DNA of 64,000 nt. Origin: an uncultured Clostridia bacterium. GTDB lineage: Bacteria > Bacillota > Clostridia > TANB77 > CAG-508. Of this stretch, positions 52,391 through 61,551 are shown one piece after another. The DNA lies in contig CALXFE010000002.1 of assembly GCA_944387545.1 (NCBI GenBank), positions 1-64,000 on the forward strand, read 5' to 3'. The notes beneath the pieces were generated by a model. The model saw only the letters and a list, made by a program, of their open reading frames with translations. It had not been told where the DNA came from and did not search any database. Positions within the stretch are counted from its first letter, which is position 1; every line of letters begins with the position of its first letter. The position numbers and the translations under genes are program-made.

Positions 52391-53416
52391 ATGAAAAATA
52401 TTAAAGACTATACATTAGACGAATTAAAAGAAGAGCTAAAAGAAATTGGAGAAAAACCATTTCGAGCAGAACAAATATATAAATGGCTATATGAAGCAAG
52501 AGTATCTCATTTTGATGAAATGACAAATTTGTCATTAGAATTAAGAGAAAAGTTAAAACAAGAATATGTAATCAAAGAATTTAACATATTAAAAGAACAA
52601 GTAGCAACCGATGGAACTATAAAATATTTATTTGACGTGTTAGATGGAAATGCCATTGAAACTGTATTGATGAAATATCATCATGGATATAGTATTTGTG
52701 TATCTTCACAAATTGGATGTAAGATGGGATGTAAATTTTGTGCATCAACAGGAATTCCATTTGTAAGAAATCTAACAAGTGGGGAAATCATTGAACAAAT
52801 CATGGCTGCTGAAAGAGACGAAAATATTAAAATTTCGAATATCGTATTTATGGGAATTGGAGAACCACTAAATAACTATGACAATGTCGTAAAAGCAATT
52901 AGAATTATCAATCATCCAAAAGGGTTAAACATTGGTGCTAGACATATTAGTATATCTACAAGCGGTTTAGTTCCAAGAATTTACAAATTGGCAGAAGAAA
53001 ACATACAATGTACATTATCTATTTCTTTACATGCAACAACTAATGAGAAAAGAAGTGAAATGATGCCAATTAATAATGCATTTCCAATAGAAGAATTATT
53101 ACAAGCTTGCAAATCCTATATAGAAAAAACACATAGAAGAATTTCTTTCGAATATGCCTTAGCAAAAGAAAATAATGATAATTTAGAAGATGCCAAACGA
53201 TTAGTAAAAATGTTAAAAGGAATGCTTTGTCATGTCAATTTAATTCCCATTAACAAAATAGAAAATGGAACATATACCAAAAGTTCAAATGAAAATATCA
53301 TGAAATTCAGAGATTACTTAAATGACCATGGAATTGTAGCAACCATTAGGAGAGAATTAGGCTCAGATATAGATGCAGCCTGTGGACAATTAAGGAGAAA
53401 AAATTTGAACCATTAG
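52391..53416 (+). CDS. rlmN: 23S rRNA/tRNA (adenine-C2) methyltransferase RlmN
   Basis: A 341-residue radical-SAM enzyme methylating A2503 of 23S rRNA and A37 of some tRNAs. SQIGCKMGCKFCAST contains the CxxxCxxC cluster ligands. GIGEPLNNYDNV, ISLHAT and the C-terminal REL GSDIDAACGQL with the methyl-carrier Cys are present. Its last three codons plus stop (Leu-Asn-His-stop) lie inside the left arm of element E2. Confidence 0.97.
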   Translation: MKNIKDYTLDELKEELKEIGEKPFRAEQIYKWLYEARVSHFDEMTNLSLELREKLKQEYVIKEFNILKEQVATDGTIKYLFDVLDGNAIETVLMKYHHGYSICVSSQIGCKMGCKFCASTGIPFVRNLTSGEIIEQIMAAERDENIKISNIVFMGIGEPLNNYDNVVKAIRIINHPKGLNIGARHISISTSGLVPRIYKLAEENIQCTLSISLHATTNEKRSEMMPINNAFPIEELLQACKSYIEKTHRRISFEYALAKENNDNLEDAKRLVKMLKGMLCHVNLIPINKIENGTYTKSSNENIMKFRDYLNDHGIVATIRRELGSDIDAACGQLRRKNLNH

Positions 53417-53669
53417 GGACGTGCCAAATCGGACATTTTTTGTCCAAAAGGGACAGACCTAATTTGTTATTGTAATTAATATAAAAAATAAAACAGAAAA
53501 ATTATACATATTTATATATTTTTTTCTGTTTTATTTTGTTTTTTTGTGAATTCTTCTAATATAATAATTTATAATTACAAAAAATAATTATAGATAGTTA
53601 TACACTTTTATTAGGTCTGTCCCTTTTGGACAAAAAATGTCCGATTTGGCACGTCCCTAATGGTTCAAA
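53404..53669. repeat. intergenic inverted-repeat element E2 (60-bp perfect arms)
   Basis: 53404-53463 is exactly complementary to 53610-53669 over 60 bp. The arm contains GGGACGTGCCAAATCGGACA and AAAAGGGACAGACCT, closely related to E1. The arms extend into both convergent genes, giving each the same ending (Leu-Asn-His-TAG). The interior has a TAAAACAGAAAAA / TTTTTCTGTTTTA hairpin instead of the E1/E3 core, with only faint similarity (TTCTAATATAAT, ATTACAATAAC) to it. Confidence 0.85.
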
Positions 53670-55948
53670 ATTTTAAGCAAACTTTCAATATCTTTTTTAC
53701 AATTCATCATTTCATAGTCTTTAATAGCTTTTTGACAAAATTCTTGTGCTTTTTCAAAATCATTGATATATACAGAATATATGGTTTGTAATCGATAATA
53801 TAAAGCTTCATTTCGGATATCATCTAAATCATTGTCTGTTAGAAAGTTTTCGCAAGCTTTTAATTGTGTATTTGCTTTTTTCAAAAGATTTGTGTCTTTA
53901 TTAGTTGCATAATTTTCTAATAGTAAAGAAATTAATAAAAGGCGATAATCTGCTTGACCACGGGTAAAATTGGCAAGTTTGGCTTCTTCTAGACGTTGAA
54001 TTAACATGTTATATTTTAAATCAAAGTTATTTTCAATTTTTAAATAACATCTAGTAATCCATAAATCTGTTACCAATTTTCGATATTCATTAATATAAGG
54101 AAAATAATTTTCTTTAATATTTATCCATATATCATAGCTTTCTTTATAATCCTTTAAACAGTTACAAGTATACAAGGCTTTTACATGATAAAATAAGCAA
54201 ACAATACGTTTTTCTAAAGAATCTTTTTCTTTGTCAACAATTTTTGAGGCAATAGCTAAATATTTCTCTGCTTCTTCCTGATTTTGTGATTTAGACATGA
54301 TATTAATATAATCACACAAAGCTTCTAATTCTTCATTTTTATCTTGAATTTCATTTGCCATTTTTGCTCTTTTTAAATGGAGAGAATCCTCACCTTTATC
54401 CCACATACCTCTAACATAAATATAGTATTTTAGATTTCTAATAATGGTAATATATTCTTTGTATAATTTATTTTCTTCTAACATATTTAAAACTTGTTTT
54501 GTGATATTCCATTCATCTAATTCATCAAATAGTTTTAATTTAGAAATATCGTTATAACATTCACCCACATATGCAGATTTATCTATATAAAATTTTGCCA
54601 AATGTTTTAACAATATATCTTTATGAAAATCTTCTTCAGAAGCATTTACCAAGACAAGTGTTTTGATTAAATTGTGCATATCTAATCTAGGATGATTTTG
54701 AATAATTGGAATTAATAAATCATTTGTATAACATTCTGTAATCGCTTCTTGCCACTCGTTTGATAATATATCTAAATGTAATATGTAAGAAACAAGTTCA
54801 ATCGATATGGTATATTTGAAATTTGCACAAATGATGACGATTTTTTTAGCGATGGGACTTAATTCTTTCCATATGTCATGAATGATTTTTTCTGACATGA
54901 GTTTATAATCTTCATTTGTTTTTGTATATTTAGAAATGGCATTTTCCAAAGAAACACCTATCTTATTGGCATTCACAATTTTTTTCATTAGATAGATAGA
55001 GGCAAACGGAATACCGCCAGTAATGGAATATAATGTATCAACTAATGAAGGTTGCATATCCATAATTTTTTTGAAATCTTCTATTGATGCAAGCATAGTT
55101 TTTAATTCTTCTTTAGAAATGAAATCATTAATACAAAAATTAGTGCAATAGGTATCTAACTGATTTTCATACTGATGATAAGGAATAGAGGTAATCATTA
55201 CCATTTTTGAAAATTGAGAAAAGTTTTTTATAAATGCAATGGTTTCATCTTGTATAATATCATCATCAAAATCGAATATAAGGATAGATTTTGTGTTTTT
55301 TATAAACTGTAAACAAGCATCATATTTCTCTTCGAGTTTGATTTCTGCTTTATTTTCTAAGTTAAAAAGCAAAATGGTATCTAAAATAGTAGATAGTTGA
55401 TTTTCCTTTTTTAGATTGATCCAAATCATATTTTCAAATTTATTTTTTAAGCTCAAATCATACATATATGCCATAACCGATTTTGATTTTCCACCTAATT
55501 TATATCCATAAATATAAGCAATATTAATAGGATGATTTACAAAATCATCTAAAAACGAAGTTAGTTTTTGAGAGCGAATAATTTTGCTTAAGTCTTGAGG
55601 AATTAGATTGTTTTTGGTTTGGATAGTTGTATCCTGAAAAATAACGGTGTTTGTAGCAGATAAATAATTTTTAGCAAATGTATCAATTTTAGAATCATCC
55701 ACTTGTACCAATTTTGCATATTCTAGAATTCCTTGAAGAAAACTAGGAATGTCTTTTGGAATACTACCAGTTAAAAATTTTCGGATACTCACTTCTGCAT
55801 AATGTGTATAATCTGAAATTCTGGTATAGATATATGTTTTGCTAGGTGATTCTCCTTTTATATTATGCTTTTTAATAGATAATTTTATTTCATTAATAAA
55901 ATCATATAATAATTTTGCTCTATTTGTTTTTAAGATATCTTGTTCCAT
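53657..55948 (-). CDS. STAND-type ATPase with C-terminal helical repeats
   Basis: A 763-residue cytoplasmic protein. Residues 1-~90 are helical and contain YIYTRISDYTHYAEVSIRKF, resembling a helix-turn-helix domain. An NTPase domain (residues ~120-420) has a P-loop YGYKLGGKSKSV, Walker B SILIFDFDDD and a sensor MVMITSIPY with an SITGGIPFA GxP motif typical of STAND/AP-ATPases. The C-terminal ~330 residues are TPR-like helical repeats. Such proteins act as signal-gated regulators or defence sensors; the role here is open. Start at the second Met after GGAGGAACCT. The 3' end lies in element E2. Confidence 0.8.
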   Translation of the reverse strand: MEQDILKTNRAKLLYDFINEIKLSIKKHNIKGESPSKTYIYTRISDYTHYAEVSIRKFLTGSIPKDIPSFLQGILEYAKLVQVDDSKIDTFAKNYLSATNTVIFQDTTIQTKNNLIPQDLSKIIRSQKLTSFLDDFVNHPINIAYIYGYKLGGKSKSVMAYMYDLSLKNKFENMIWINLKKENQLSTILDTILLFNLENKAEIKLEEKYDACLQFIKNTKSILIFDFDDDIIQDETIAFIKNFSQFSKMVMITSIPYHQYENQLDTYCTNFCINDFISKEELKTMLASIEDFKKIMDMQPSLVDTLYSITGGIPFASIYLMKKIVNANKIGVSLENAISKYTKTNEDYKLMSEKIIHDIWKELSPIAKKIVIICANFKYTISIELVSYILHLDILSNEWQEAITECYTNDLLIPIIQNHPRLDMHNLIKTLVLVNASEEDFHKDILLKHLAKFYIDKSAYVGECYNDISKLKLFDELDEWNITKQVLNMLEENKLYKEYITIIRNLKYYIYVRGMWDKGEDSLHLKRAKMANEIQDKNEELEALCDYINIMSKSQNQEEAEKYLAIASKIVDKEKDSLEKRIVCLFYHVKALYTCNCLKDYKESYDIWINIKENYFPYINEYRKLVTDLWITRCYLKIENNFDLKYNMLIQRLEEAKLANFTRGQADYRLLLISLLLENYATNKDTNLLKKANTQLKACENFLTDNDLDDIRNEALYYRLQTIYSVYINDFEKAQEFCQKAIKDYEMMNCKKDIESLLKILNH

Positions 55949-56227
55949 AGGTTCCTCCATAAATAACAAAATCTATTTCTATTATATCATTATTTTACAT
56001 AAAAGTACAAGAATAGAGAGAAATATACCCATAAAGAAAATAAAAATTGATAATTTTTTTATCAATTTTGAAAAACTGTATTTTGAAAAGTTTATCAAAC
56101 AAGATTAACATAAAATAAAACAGGCATATATTGAGCGTAAAACTAAACGCTTGAAAATGCTAAACTTGAATTCTTTAGTAAAGGATTTGTAACCAAAAAC
56201 ATTTAATGTAAAAAAGGAGGAGACAAG

Positions 56228-57307
56228 ATGATTTACAATTTAACATTAAGTGACAGGACACAGAAGAAAGTGCTTCGGGAGTTAGAAACAACAAAAAAGT
56301 TGATTTCAAAAGTTGCTACAAAACTTTCATCAACGCAGAAAACTTGTGATATTTATGCAATGTCTGATTTAGGAATGGCACATAATGTTACAAGAATGCG
56401 AGGTGGCTTCTTTACAGGAGCTGCATATGTCTGGGAACAACCAGATACTCCATTCATTCCTGTAGATACCACAATTAATGTATGTGGTACAGCTTTGTAT
56501 AAAATAAATTTTGATATGGGTATAACAGAATTTAAAAAGAGATGTAAGCAAGTTTTGGCAGATTCATCAAGGTATGACTGGAATTTTACCAATGGTAACC
56601 ATTTTATTTCTTTATGTTATTCGGAAAATAACATGGGAATGCGGGAAGGTTACTATATGCTTGTCCATGCTTCAGCATGCGAATACAAGGAAGAGTTGTA
56701 TCCAGTTATAGGGAACTGGTACTATCAAGATATTTGCACTGAAAGACTTAATCATTATCGATATATAAGATATATTAAAGGAGATAAAGCAGAGAAGTTA
56801 TATGAATGGGCAAAATTGTTGGAATCTTATAACAGAGAGCGAAACCATAATTTCTGTAAGAACGTTTTATCAGGAGATATGGGAGATGAAATCTTAAGTG
56901 TATCTCATTATGGAATGCCAAGTATACATGAAGCATTGATTGGTGTTCAAAAGACTGCAGGACTTGCAACATTGCTCACGAGTCCAGGGAAAAATGTGTA
57001 TATAGTGAAGAAAACAGAAAACGCTAAAAACAGCTATATACCACATGGTTTTGGATTAGAACTACCAGAAAAAAGTGATTTCACCTATCATAAAAATAGT
57101 ATACAAATAGGGGAAAAGAAATTTTATTCTGGAAGTATTACCATTGGAGAGGATGCGATTAATCGGCATAGCTTTTCTGAAACTGATGAAAGTTTAAGAA
57201 AGCATATCAGAAAAATAGTACAGATTAACGAATTAGAGATTTGTGCAGAATTAAAACAGATTTGTTCATTTTCTGCGAATGGATTTCAAGTATGGAGAGG
57301 TAATTGA
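56228..57307 (+). CDS. divergent RtcB-like protein, first gene of a three-gene island
   Basis: A 359-residue protein. Segments resemble RtcB RNA-ligase metal and GMP sites in the right order: INVCGTALYKI (Cys), NGNHFISL (Asn-His), VHASA (His), SHYGMPSIHEALIG (His-x8-Glu) and SYIPHGFG near residue 280. Overall similarity is low, so the assignment is tentative. It starts after AAAGGAGGAGAC. Codon use is unlike the neighbours: CGG occurs in frame as Arg at codons 17, 139 and 313, and GCG, CGA and AGG are more frequent. It couples to the next phosphatase gene (1-nt gap). Probably horizontally acquired. Confidence 0.6.
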   Translation: MIYNLTLSDRTQKKVLRELETTKKLISKVATKLSSTQKTCDIYAMSDLGMAHNVTRMRGGFFTGAAYVWEQPDTPFIPVDTTINVCGTALYKINFDMGITEFKKRCKQVLADSSRYDWNFTNGNHFISLCYSENNMGMREGYYMLVHASACEYKEELYPVIGNWYYQDICTERLNHYRYIRYIKGDKAEKLYEWAKLLESYNRERNHNFCKNVLSGDMGDEILSVSHYGMPSIHEALIGVQKTAGLATLLTSPGKNVYIVKKTENAKNSYIPHGFGLELPEKSDFTYHKNSIQIGEKKFYSGSITIGEDAINRHSFSETDESLRKHIRKIVQINELEICAELKQICSFSANGFQVWRGN

Positions 57308-57308
57308 T

Positions 57309-57845
57309 ATGGTATATGTAACAAGACATGGAGAAACAGACTGGAACTTGTATGGAAAAGTACAAGGAAAAGCAGATATTTTGCTTAATAGTAAAGGAAT
57401 AGAACAGGCAAAAGAAACAATGGAAAAGCTAAAAGAAGAAAATATTGATTTGATTATCTGTTCACCTTTAAAAAGAGCAAGACAGACGGCAGAAATCATT
57501 AATTCAGAGAAAAATATTCCCATTATCTTAGACGAAAGAATTTCTGAAAGAGATTTCGGAGAAATGGAAGGAATGTGTAAAAATGACTTTGATTTTCAGG
57601 CTTTTTGGAATTATGAGAAAAATGTAACTTATGAAAAAGCTGAAAATATCAGAGTTTTCTTTAATAGAATATTTTTGTTTTTAGAAGATATAAAGAAAAG
57701 CTATAAAAACAAGAATATTTTATTAGTAACTCATGGAGGTGTTAGTATAGCCATTAATTGTTATTTAAATGGAATACCTGAAAGTGGAGCATGTTTACCG
57801 CTATGTATTAAAAATTGTGAGGTAAAAAGTTTTCAATTTGAATAA
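57309..57845 (+). CDS. histidine phosphatase family protein (paralogue of 151-708)
   Basis: A 178-residue phosphatase with TRHGETDWN (catalytic His), IICSPLKRARQTAEI, ERDFGEMEG and VTHGGVSI. It shares long identical stretches with the product at 151-708, including the FWNYE and INCEVK-like KNCEVK ends. The binding site GGAGAGG is in the end of the RtcB-like gene. Likely cotranscribed with both island neighbours. No in-frame CGG here. Confidence 0.9.
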   Translation: MVYVTRHGETDWNLYGKVQGKADILLNSKGIEQAKETMEKLKEENIDLIICSPLKRARQTAEIINSEKNIPIILDERISERDFGEMEGMCKNDFDFQAFWNYEKNVTYEKAENIRVFFNRIFLFLEDIKKSYKNKNILLVTHGGVSIAINCYLNGIPESGACLPLCIKNCEVKSFQFE

Positions 57846-57863
57846 CCGATTAGGAGAATGCAT

Positions 57864-58394
57864 ATGAAACAAATTGTTTTTTTGAGACACGCAGAAACTA
57901 ACCTGAACAAAGAGGGACGGTTTTGTGGAGAAATAGATACAGATATTACAGAAGAGGGAAAAAAACAGGCAGAAAAAATGAGAGAAACATTTAAAGGCTA
58001 TCATTTTGATGCAATGTATTGTTCACCTCTTAAAAGAACCAAACAGACCTTAGAGGCTATTTTTCCAAACCGGAAATTCATTGAAGAAGATGGCTTTACA
58101 GAAATCAGTCTTGGAGATTGGGAAGGTAAAAAGAAAAAAAGCGTAAATCAATCTTTAAGAAAAGCTTTTCAAAAAGGAGATTATGTACCACCTCACGGTG
58201 AAAGGAATGCAGATGTGGAAGCAAGAGTAAGAGAAACAATTGAAAGGATTTTTGCAACTTATCCAGATGGTTCTGTAATTCTGGTATGCACAAGCAACGG
58301 AATTATGAGAACAATTAAGAGAATCTATGACATCAAGAATGAAAAAATGATGTCAGGCAACTTAGAATACTTTTCCTTAAAGAGAGAAGCATAA
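57864..58394 (+). CDS. histidine phosphatase family protein (CobC-like)
   Basis: A 176-residue phosphatase with FLRHAETNLN (catalytic His), YCSPLKRTKQTL, EISLGDWEG and VCTSNGIMR, where the usual second His of the HG motif is replaced by Ser-Asn. If real, that substitution would weaken catalysis, so the enzyme may be altered or serve another role. In-frame CGG Arg codons occur at 57918 and 58071; the latter is CGG followed by A and must be read in frame 0 for the protein to match its family. Start at 57864, 7 nt after TTAGGAG. Confidence 0.85.
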   Translation: MKQIVFLRHAETNLNKEGRFCGEIDTDITEEGKKQAEKMRETFKGYHFDAMYCSPLKRTKQTLEAIFPNRKFIEEDGFTEISLGDWEGKKKKSVNQSLRKAFQKGDYVPPHGERNADVEARVRETIERIFATYPDGSVILVCTSNGIMRTIKRIYDIKNEKMMSGNLEYFSLKREA

Positions 58395-58404
58395 AGTGAA
58401 AATT

Positions 58405-58446
58405 AAAAAGAGGAGTCTAGAATAGAAAGTTCTAGACTCCTTTTTA
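58405..58446 (+). terminator. terminator after the RtcB-like/phosphatase island
   Basis: AAAAAGAGGAGTCTAGAA pairs with TTCTAGACTCCTTTTT across a 7-nt loop. GC-richer stem than most terminators in the window. Confidence 0.9.
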
Positions 58447-58514
58447 AATATGAACGAAAGTGGGGTTCTTTTGAACGAAAAACATTTAATTTTGCATGTT
58501 TCCAATGGTTCAAT

Positions 58515-59993
58515 TTAAAGAATGATACAAATCAATCCACCACTACCTTCATTAACAATTCTTTCTAATGTTTCTTGTAATTTAATTTGTGCTTCTTCAG
58601 GCATTTTTGCCAGTTTGGTTTGTAAGCCTTCATTTACCAATTCATGTAGACTTTTTCCAAAGATATTTGATTCCCAGATTTTTTGAGGATCACTTTCAAA
58701 TCCTGAAAGTAAGTAATTGACTAATTCTTCTGATTGTTTTTCAGAACCAACAATTGGGCATACTTCTGTTGCAACATTTGTCTTAATAAGGTGAATAGAA
58801 GGAGCCATGGCTTTTAATTTTACGCCAAATTTTGATCCTTGTTTTACCATTTCTGGTTCTTCTAAGATTAATTCATCCATTGAAGGTGTTACAATTCCAT
58901 AACCTTTTCTATTAACTTCATCTAAGGCATAAGCGATTTTATCATATTTCTTTTTCACATCAGCTAATTCAGAAATAATACTAAATAAATCGCCTTCATT
59001 AGAAACTGGAACACCTGTAATTTCTGTAAGCACTTGGTAGAATAATTCTTCTTTTAAGGTGATTTCTACATTTACTTTTCCAGTACCTAACTGAATATCT
59101 GTTATAGAAGTTTTAGAAATGATTTCTGTTTGTTTAATGGTATCTGCACAGCTGGATATTTCTTTTAATACATTTACATTAGAAAAAGCATCTTTAATTT
59201 CTTTATATAATTCTGTTTTTAAAGGGTGTGACATATCTAATCCATCAATCCATCTAGGAAATTTGATGCAGATTTGGTCAACAGGGAATTCATATAATAC
59301 TTTAGAAAACATGGTATTAATATTTTCAATCGTTAAATATTCACAATTAAGAGGCATAACAGATGTATTGTATTTTTCGCTTAGTTGTTCTGCAAGTTCT
59401 TTAGTATATTCTGAATCAGGATCATTTGAATTTAATAAAATGATAAAAGGCTTGTTTAAAGCTTTTAATTCATTGACTACTCTTTCCTCAGCTTTTACAT
59501 AATCTTCTCTTGGAATATCGGTAATACTTCCATCGGTTGTAACTAAAATACCAATGGTAGAATGTTCTTCAATAACTTTTTTTGTTCCAATTTCAGCAGC
59601 AGTTTCAAAAGGAATTTCTTCGTCAGACCAAGGCGTTTTTACCATTCTAGGCATATCATCTTCTAAGTAACCAATAGCATTATCTACTAAATAACCTACA
59701 CAATCAACAAGTCTGGTTTTAAATTTTAAATTATCATTTAAAGTAATTTCAATAGCCTCATTTGGAACAAATTTAGGCTCTGTTGTCATAATTGTTCTAC
59801 CACCAGCACTTTGTGGCAGTTCATCTTTTGCTCTTTCTTTTTTGTATTCATTATCAATGTTGGGAATCACCAATAAATCCATAAATCTTTTTATAAAAGT
59901 AGACTTACCAGTTCTTACAGGACCGACAACACCTACATAAATATCTCCATCAGTCCTTTTTGCGATGTCTTGATACAATCTTGTATTTTCCAT
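58515..59993 (-). CDS. spoIVA: stage IV sporulation protein A
   Basis: A 492-residue ATPase that polymerises on the forespore surface as the base of the spore coat. RTDGDIYVGVVGPVRTGKSTFIKRFM near the N-terminus has the Walker A. AGGRTIMTTEPKFVP and LVDCVGYLVDNAIGY follow. The C-terminus GSGGLICIIL matches the family ending, needed for membrane association through SpoVM. Length equals Bacillus SpoIVA (492). Confidence 0.97.
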   Translation of the reverse strand: MENTRLYQDIAKRTDGDIYVGVVGPVRTGKSTFIKRFMDLLVIPNIDNEYKKERAKDELPQSAGGRTIMTTEPKFVPNEAIEITLNDNLKFKTRLVDCVGYLVDNAIGYLEDDMPRMVKTPWSDEEIPFETAAEIGTKKVIEEHSTIGILVTTDGSITDIPREDYVKAEERVVNELKALNKPFIILLNSNDPDSEYTKELAEQLSEKYNTSVMPLNCEYLTIENINTMFSKVLYEFPVDQICIKFPRWIDGLDMSHPLKTELYKEIKDAFSNVNVLKEISSCADTIKQTEIISKTSITDIQLGTGKVNVEITLKEELFYQVLTEITGVPVSNEGDLFSIISELADVKKKYDKIAYALDEVNRKGYGIVTPSMDELILEEPEMVKQGSKFGVKLKAMAPSIHLIKTNVATEVCPIVGSEKQSEELVNYLLSGFESDPQKIWESNIFGKSLHELVNEGLQTKLAKMPEEAQIKLQETLERIVNEGSGGLICIIL

Positions 59994-60047
59994 CTATATA
60001 CCTCCTTCTAATCACTTTCAAAATGTTTGTACTAAATTACTTTAATT

Positions 60048-60079
60048 AATGTATATTGGAGTTTTTTTGGGTTTATGAC
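60048..60079 (-). promoter_or_regulatory. candidate sigma-E promoter of spoIVA
   Basis: On the minus strand GTCATAAAC (60079-60071) and TATACATT (60055-60048) are 15 nt apart, near the sigma-E patterns (ATA-centred -35, CATACAnT -10). In Bacillus spoIVA is sigma-E dependent. The match is imperfect. Confidence 0.4.
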
Positions 60080-60095
60080 AAGTTTTATGAAAAAC

Positions 60096-60124
60096 TTGAT
60101 AAAAATATTCGAGTGTGATAAAAT
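60096..60124 (+). promoter_or_regulatory. sigma-A promoter of the UDP-sugar pyrophosphorylase gene
   Basis: TTGATA (60096-60101) and TAAAAT (60119-60124), 17-nt spacer, 59 nt before the start codon. Confidence 0.65.
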
Positions 60125-60182
60125 GTCAATATTAAAATAGAAACATATACTATACTATATTAGCTAAAAGGAGCGAAACAAA

Positions 60183-61427
60183 ATGGATAAAGTGCAGGAT
60201 ACAATAGACTTATTAAAAATGTACAATCAAGAACATATTATAAAATTGTTAGAAAAATTAGATGAAGATAAAAAGCAAGCATTAATAGATCAAATTAGCA
60301 AAATTGATTTTCATCAATTAAAAGAGTTATATGATAATACAAAAAAAGAAATAGAAATAAAAGAAAATAAAATAGAACCATTACCATATTTAGATAAGAA
60401 AAAATTATCAGAAGAACAAAAAGAAGAATTTCAAAAATTGGGAGAAGAAGTTCTAGAAAATGGACAATATGCGGTTGTGACAATGGCAGGAGGGCAAGGA
60501 ACAAGATTAGGACATTCTGGACCTAAAGGTACCTTTAAATTAGATGTCTATGGAAAAGGAAAATATTTATTTGAAATATTAGCAGAAAATTTAAAAGAAG
60601 CCAATCAAAAATATAAAAAGGTTATTCCATGGTATATTATGACAAGCAAAGAAAACAATGAAGAAACAATTCGTTTTATGGAAAAACATAATTATTTTGG
60701 ATATGATAAAGCTTTTGTAAGATTTTTTGCACAAAGTGAATTACCATTATTAGATATAAATGGAAAATTATTAGTAGGAAAAGATATGAAAATAAAGGAA
60801 GCATCTGATGGGAATGGTGGCACATATTCTTCTCTAAGGGCAAGTGGATGTTTAGCAGAGATGAAGGAAAAAGGAATCAAATGGGTATTCATTGGAGGCG
60901 TGGATAATGCCTTATTAAAAATGGCAGATACCATTTTGTTAGGAATGGCAATTAAGAAAAAAGTACAAATTGCTTCAAAATCAATCGTAAAGGCAAATGC
61001 TCATGAAAGAGTGGGCGTATTTGGAAAAATGAATGGGCATCCAAAAGTTATTGAATATACAGAATTACCAGAAAAAATGGCAGAGGAAGTAGATGAAGAT
61101 GGAGAACTAAAATATGGAGAAGCACATATTATGTGTAATCTATATACAATAGAAGCAATAGAAAAAATTAGTAAAGAAACCTTAATTTATCATAGTGCAT
61201 TTAAGAAGAATTCATATATAGATGAAGAAGGAAAAGAAATTATCCCAACAGAGCCAAATTCATATAAATTTGAATCATTTATCTTTGATGCATTTGAATT
61301 GTTTGATGATATCGCAATATTAAGAGGAAAAAGAGAAGATGATTTTGCACCAGTTAAAAATAAAGATGGAGTAGATAGTCCAAGAACAGCAAAAGAATTA
61401 TATGAAAAATATTGGAATAGAAATTAA
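60183..61427 (+). CDS. UDPGP-family UTP-sugar-1-phosphate uridylyltransferase
   Basis: A 414-residue enzyme of the eukaryote-like UDPGP/UAP family, rarer in bacteria than GlmU or GalU. VVTMAGGQGTRLGHSGPKGTF is the nucleotide-binding loop (GGxGTRLG with the Lys of PKG). IGGVDNALLKMAD, VGVFGKMNG and YKFESFIFDAF follow. It makes UDP-GlcNAc, UDP-GalNAc or UDP-glucose. The next gene encodes a hexapeptide-repeat protein, so a joint pathway is likely. RBS AAAAGGAGCG. Confidence 0.9.
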   Translation: MDKVQDTIDLLKMYNQEHIIKLLEKLDEDKKQALIDQISKIDFHQLKELYDNTKKEIEIKENKIEPLPYLDKKKLSEEQKEEFQKLGEEVLENGQYAVVTMAGGQGTRLGHSGPKGTFKLDVYGKGKYLFEILAENLKEANQKYKKVIPWYIMTSKENNEETIRFMEKHNYFGYDKAFVRFFAQSELPLLDINGKLLVGKDMKIKEASDGNGGTYSSLRASGCLAEMKEKGIKWVFIGGVDNALLKMADTILLGMAIKKKVQIASKSIVKANAHERVGVFGKMNGHPKVIEYTELPEKMAEEVDEDGELKYGEAHIMCNLYTIEAIEKISKETLIYHSAFKKNSYIDEEGKEIIPTEPNSYKFESFIFDAFELFDDIAILRGKREDDFAPVKNKDGVDSPRTAKELYEKYWNRN

Positions 61428-61461
61428 GGGGATTTGGGAATGGACTCAAATTTCCCTTTTT
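61426..61461 (+). terminator. terminator after the UDPGP gene
   Basis: AAGGGGATTTG pairs with CAAATTTCCCTT around GGAATGGACT, followed by T residues. A second imperfect hairpin (TTAGG-TTTTGT / ACAAAA-CCTAA, about 61499-61531) lies in the leader of the next gene. Confidence 0.78.
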
Positions 61462-61551
61462 AAAAATCAAATCTTTATTTTGAGATATATTTAACATTTT
61501 TAGGGCTTTTGTCTTTGCACAAAAATCCTAACTGAGAAAGGAATAAAAAAA

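Noticed and set aside
55839..56108. Forward reading frame over the 5' end of the STAND ATPase
   Set aside because: It is antisense to a well-supported gene, is low complexity and lacks a ribosome binding site.
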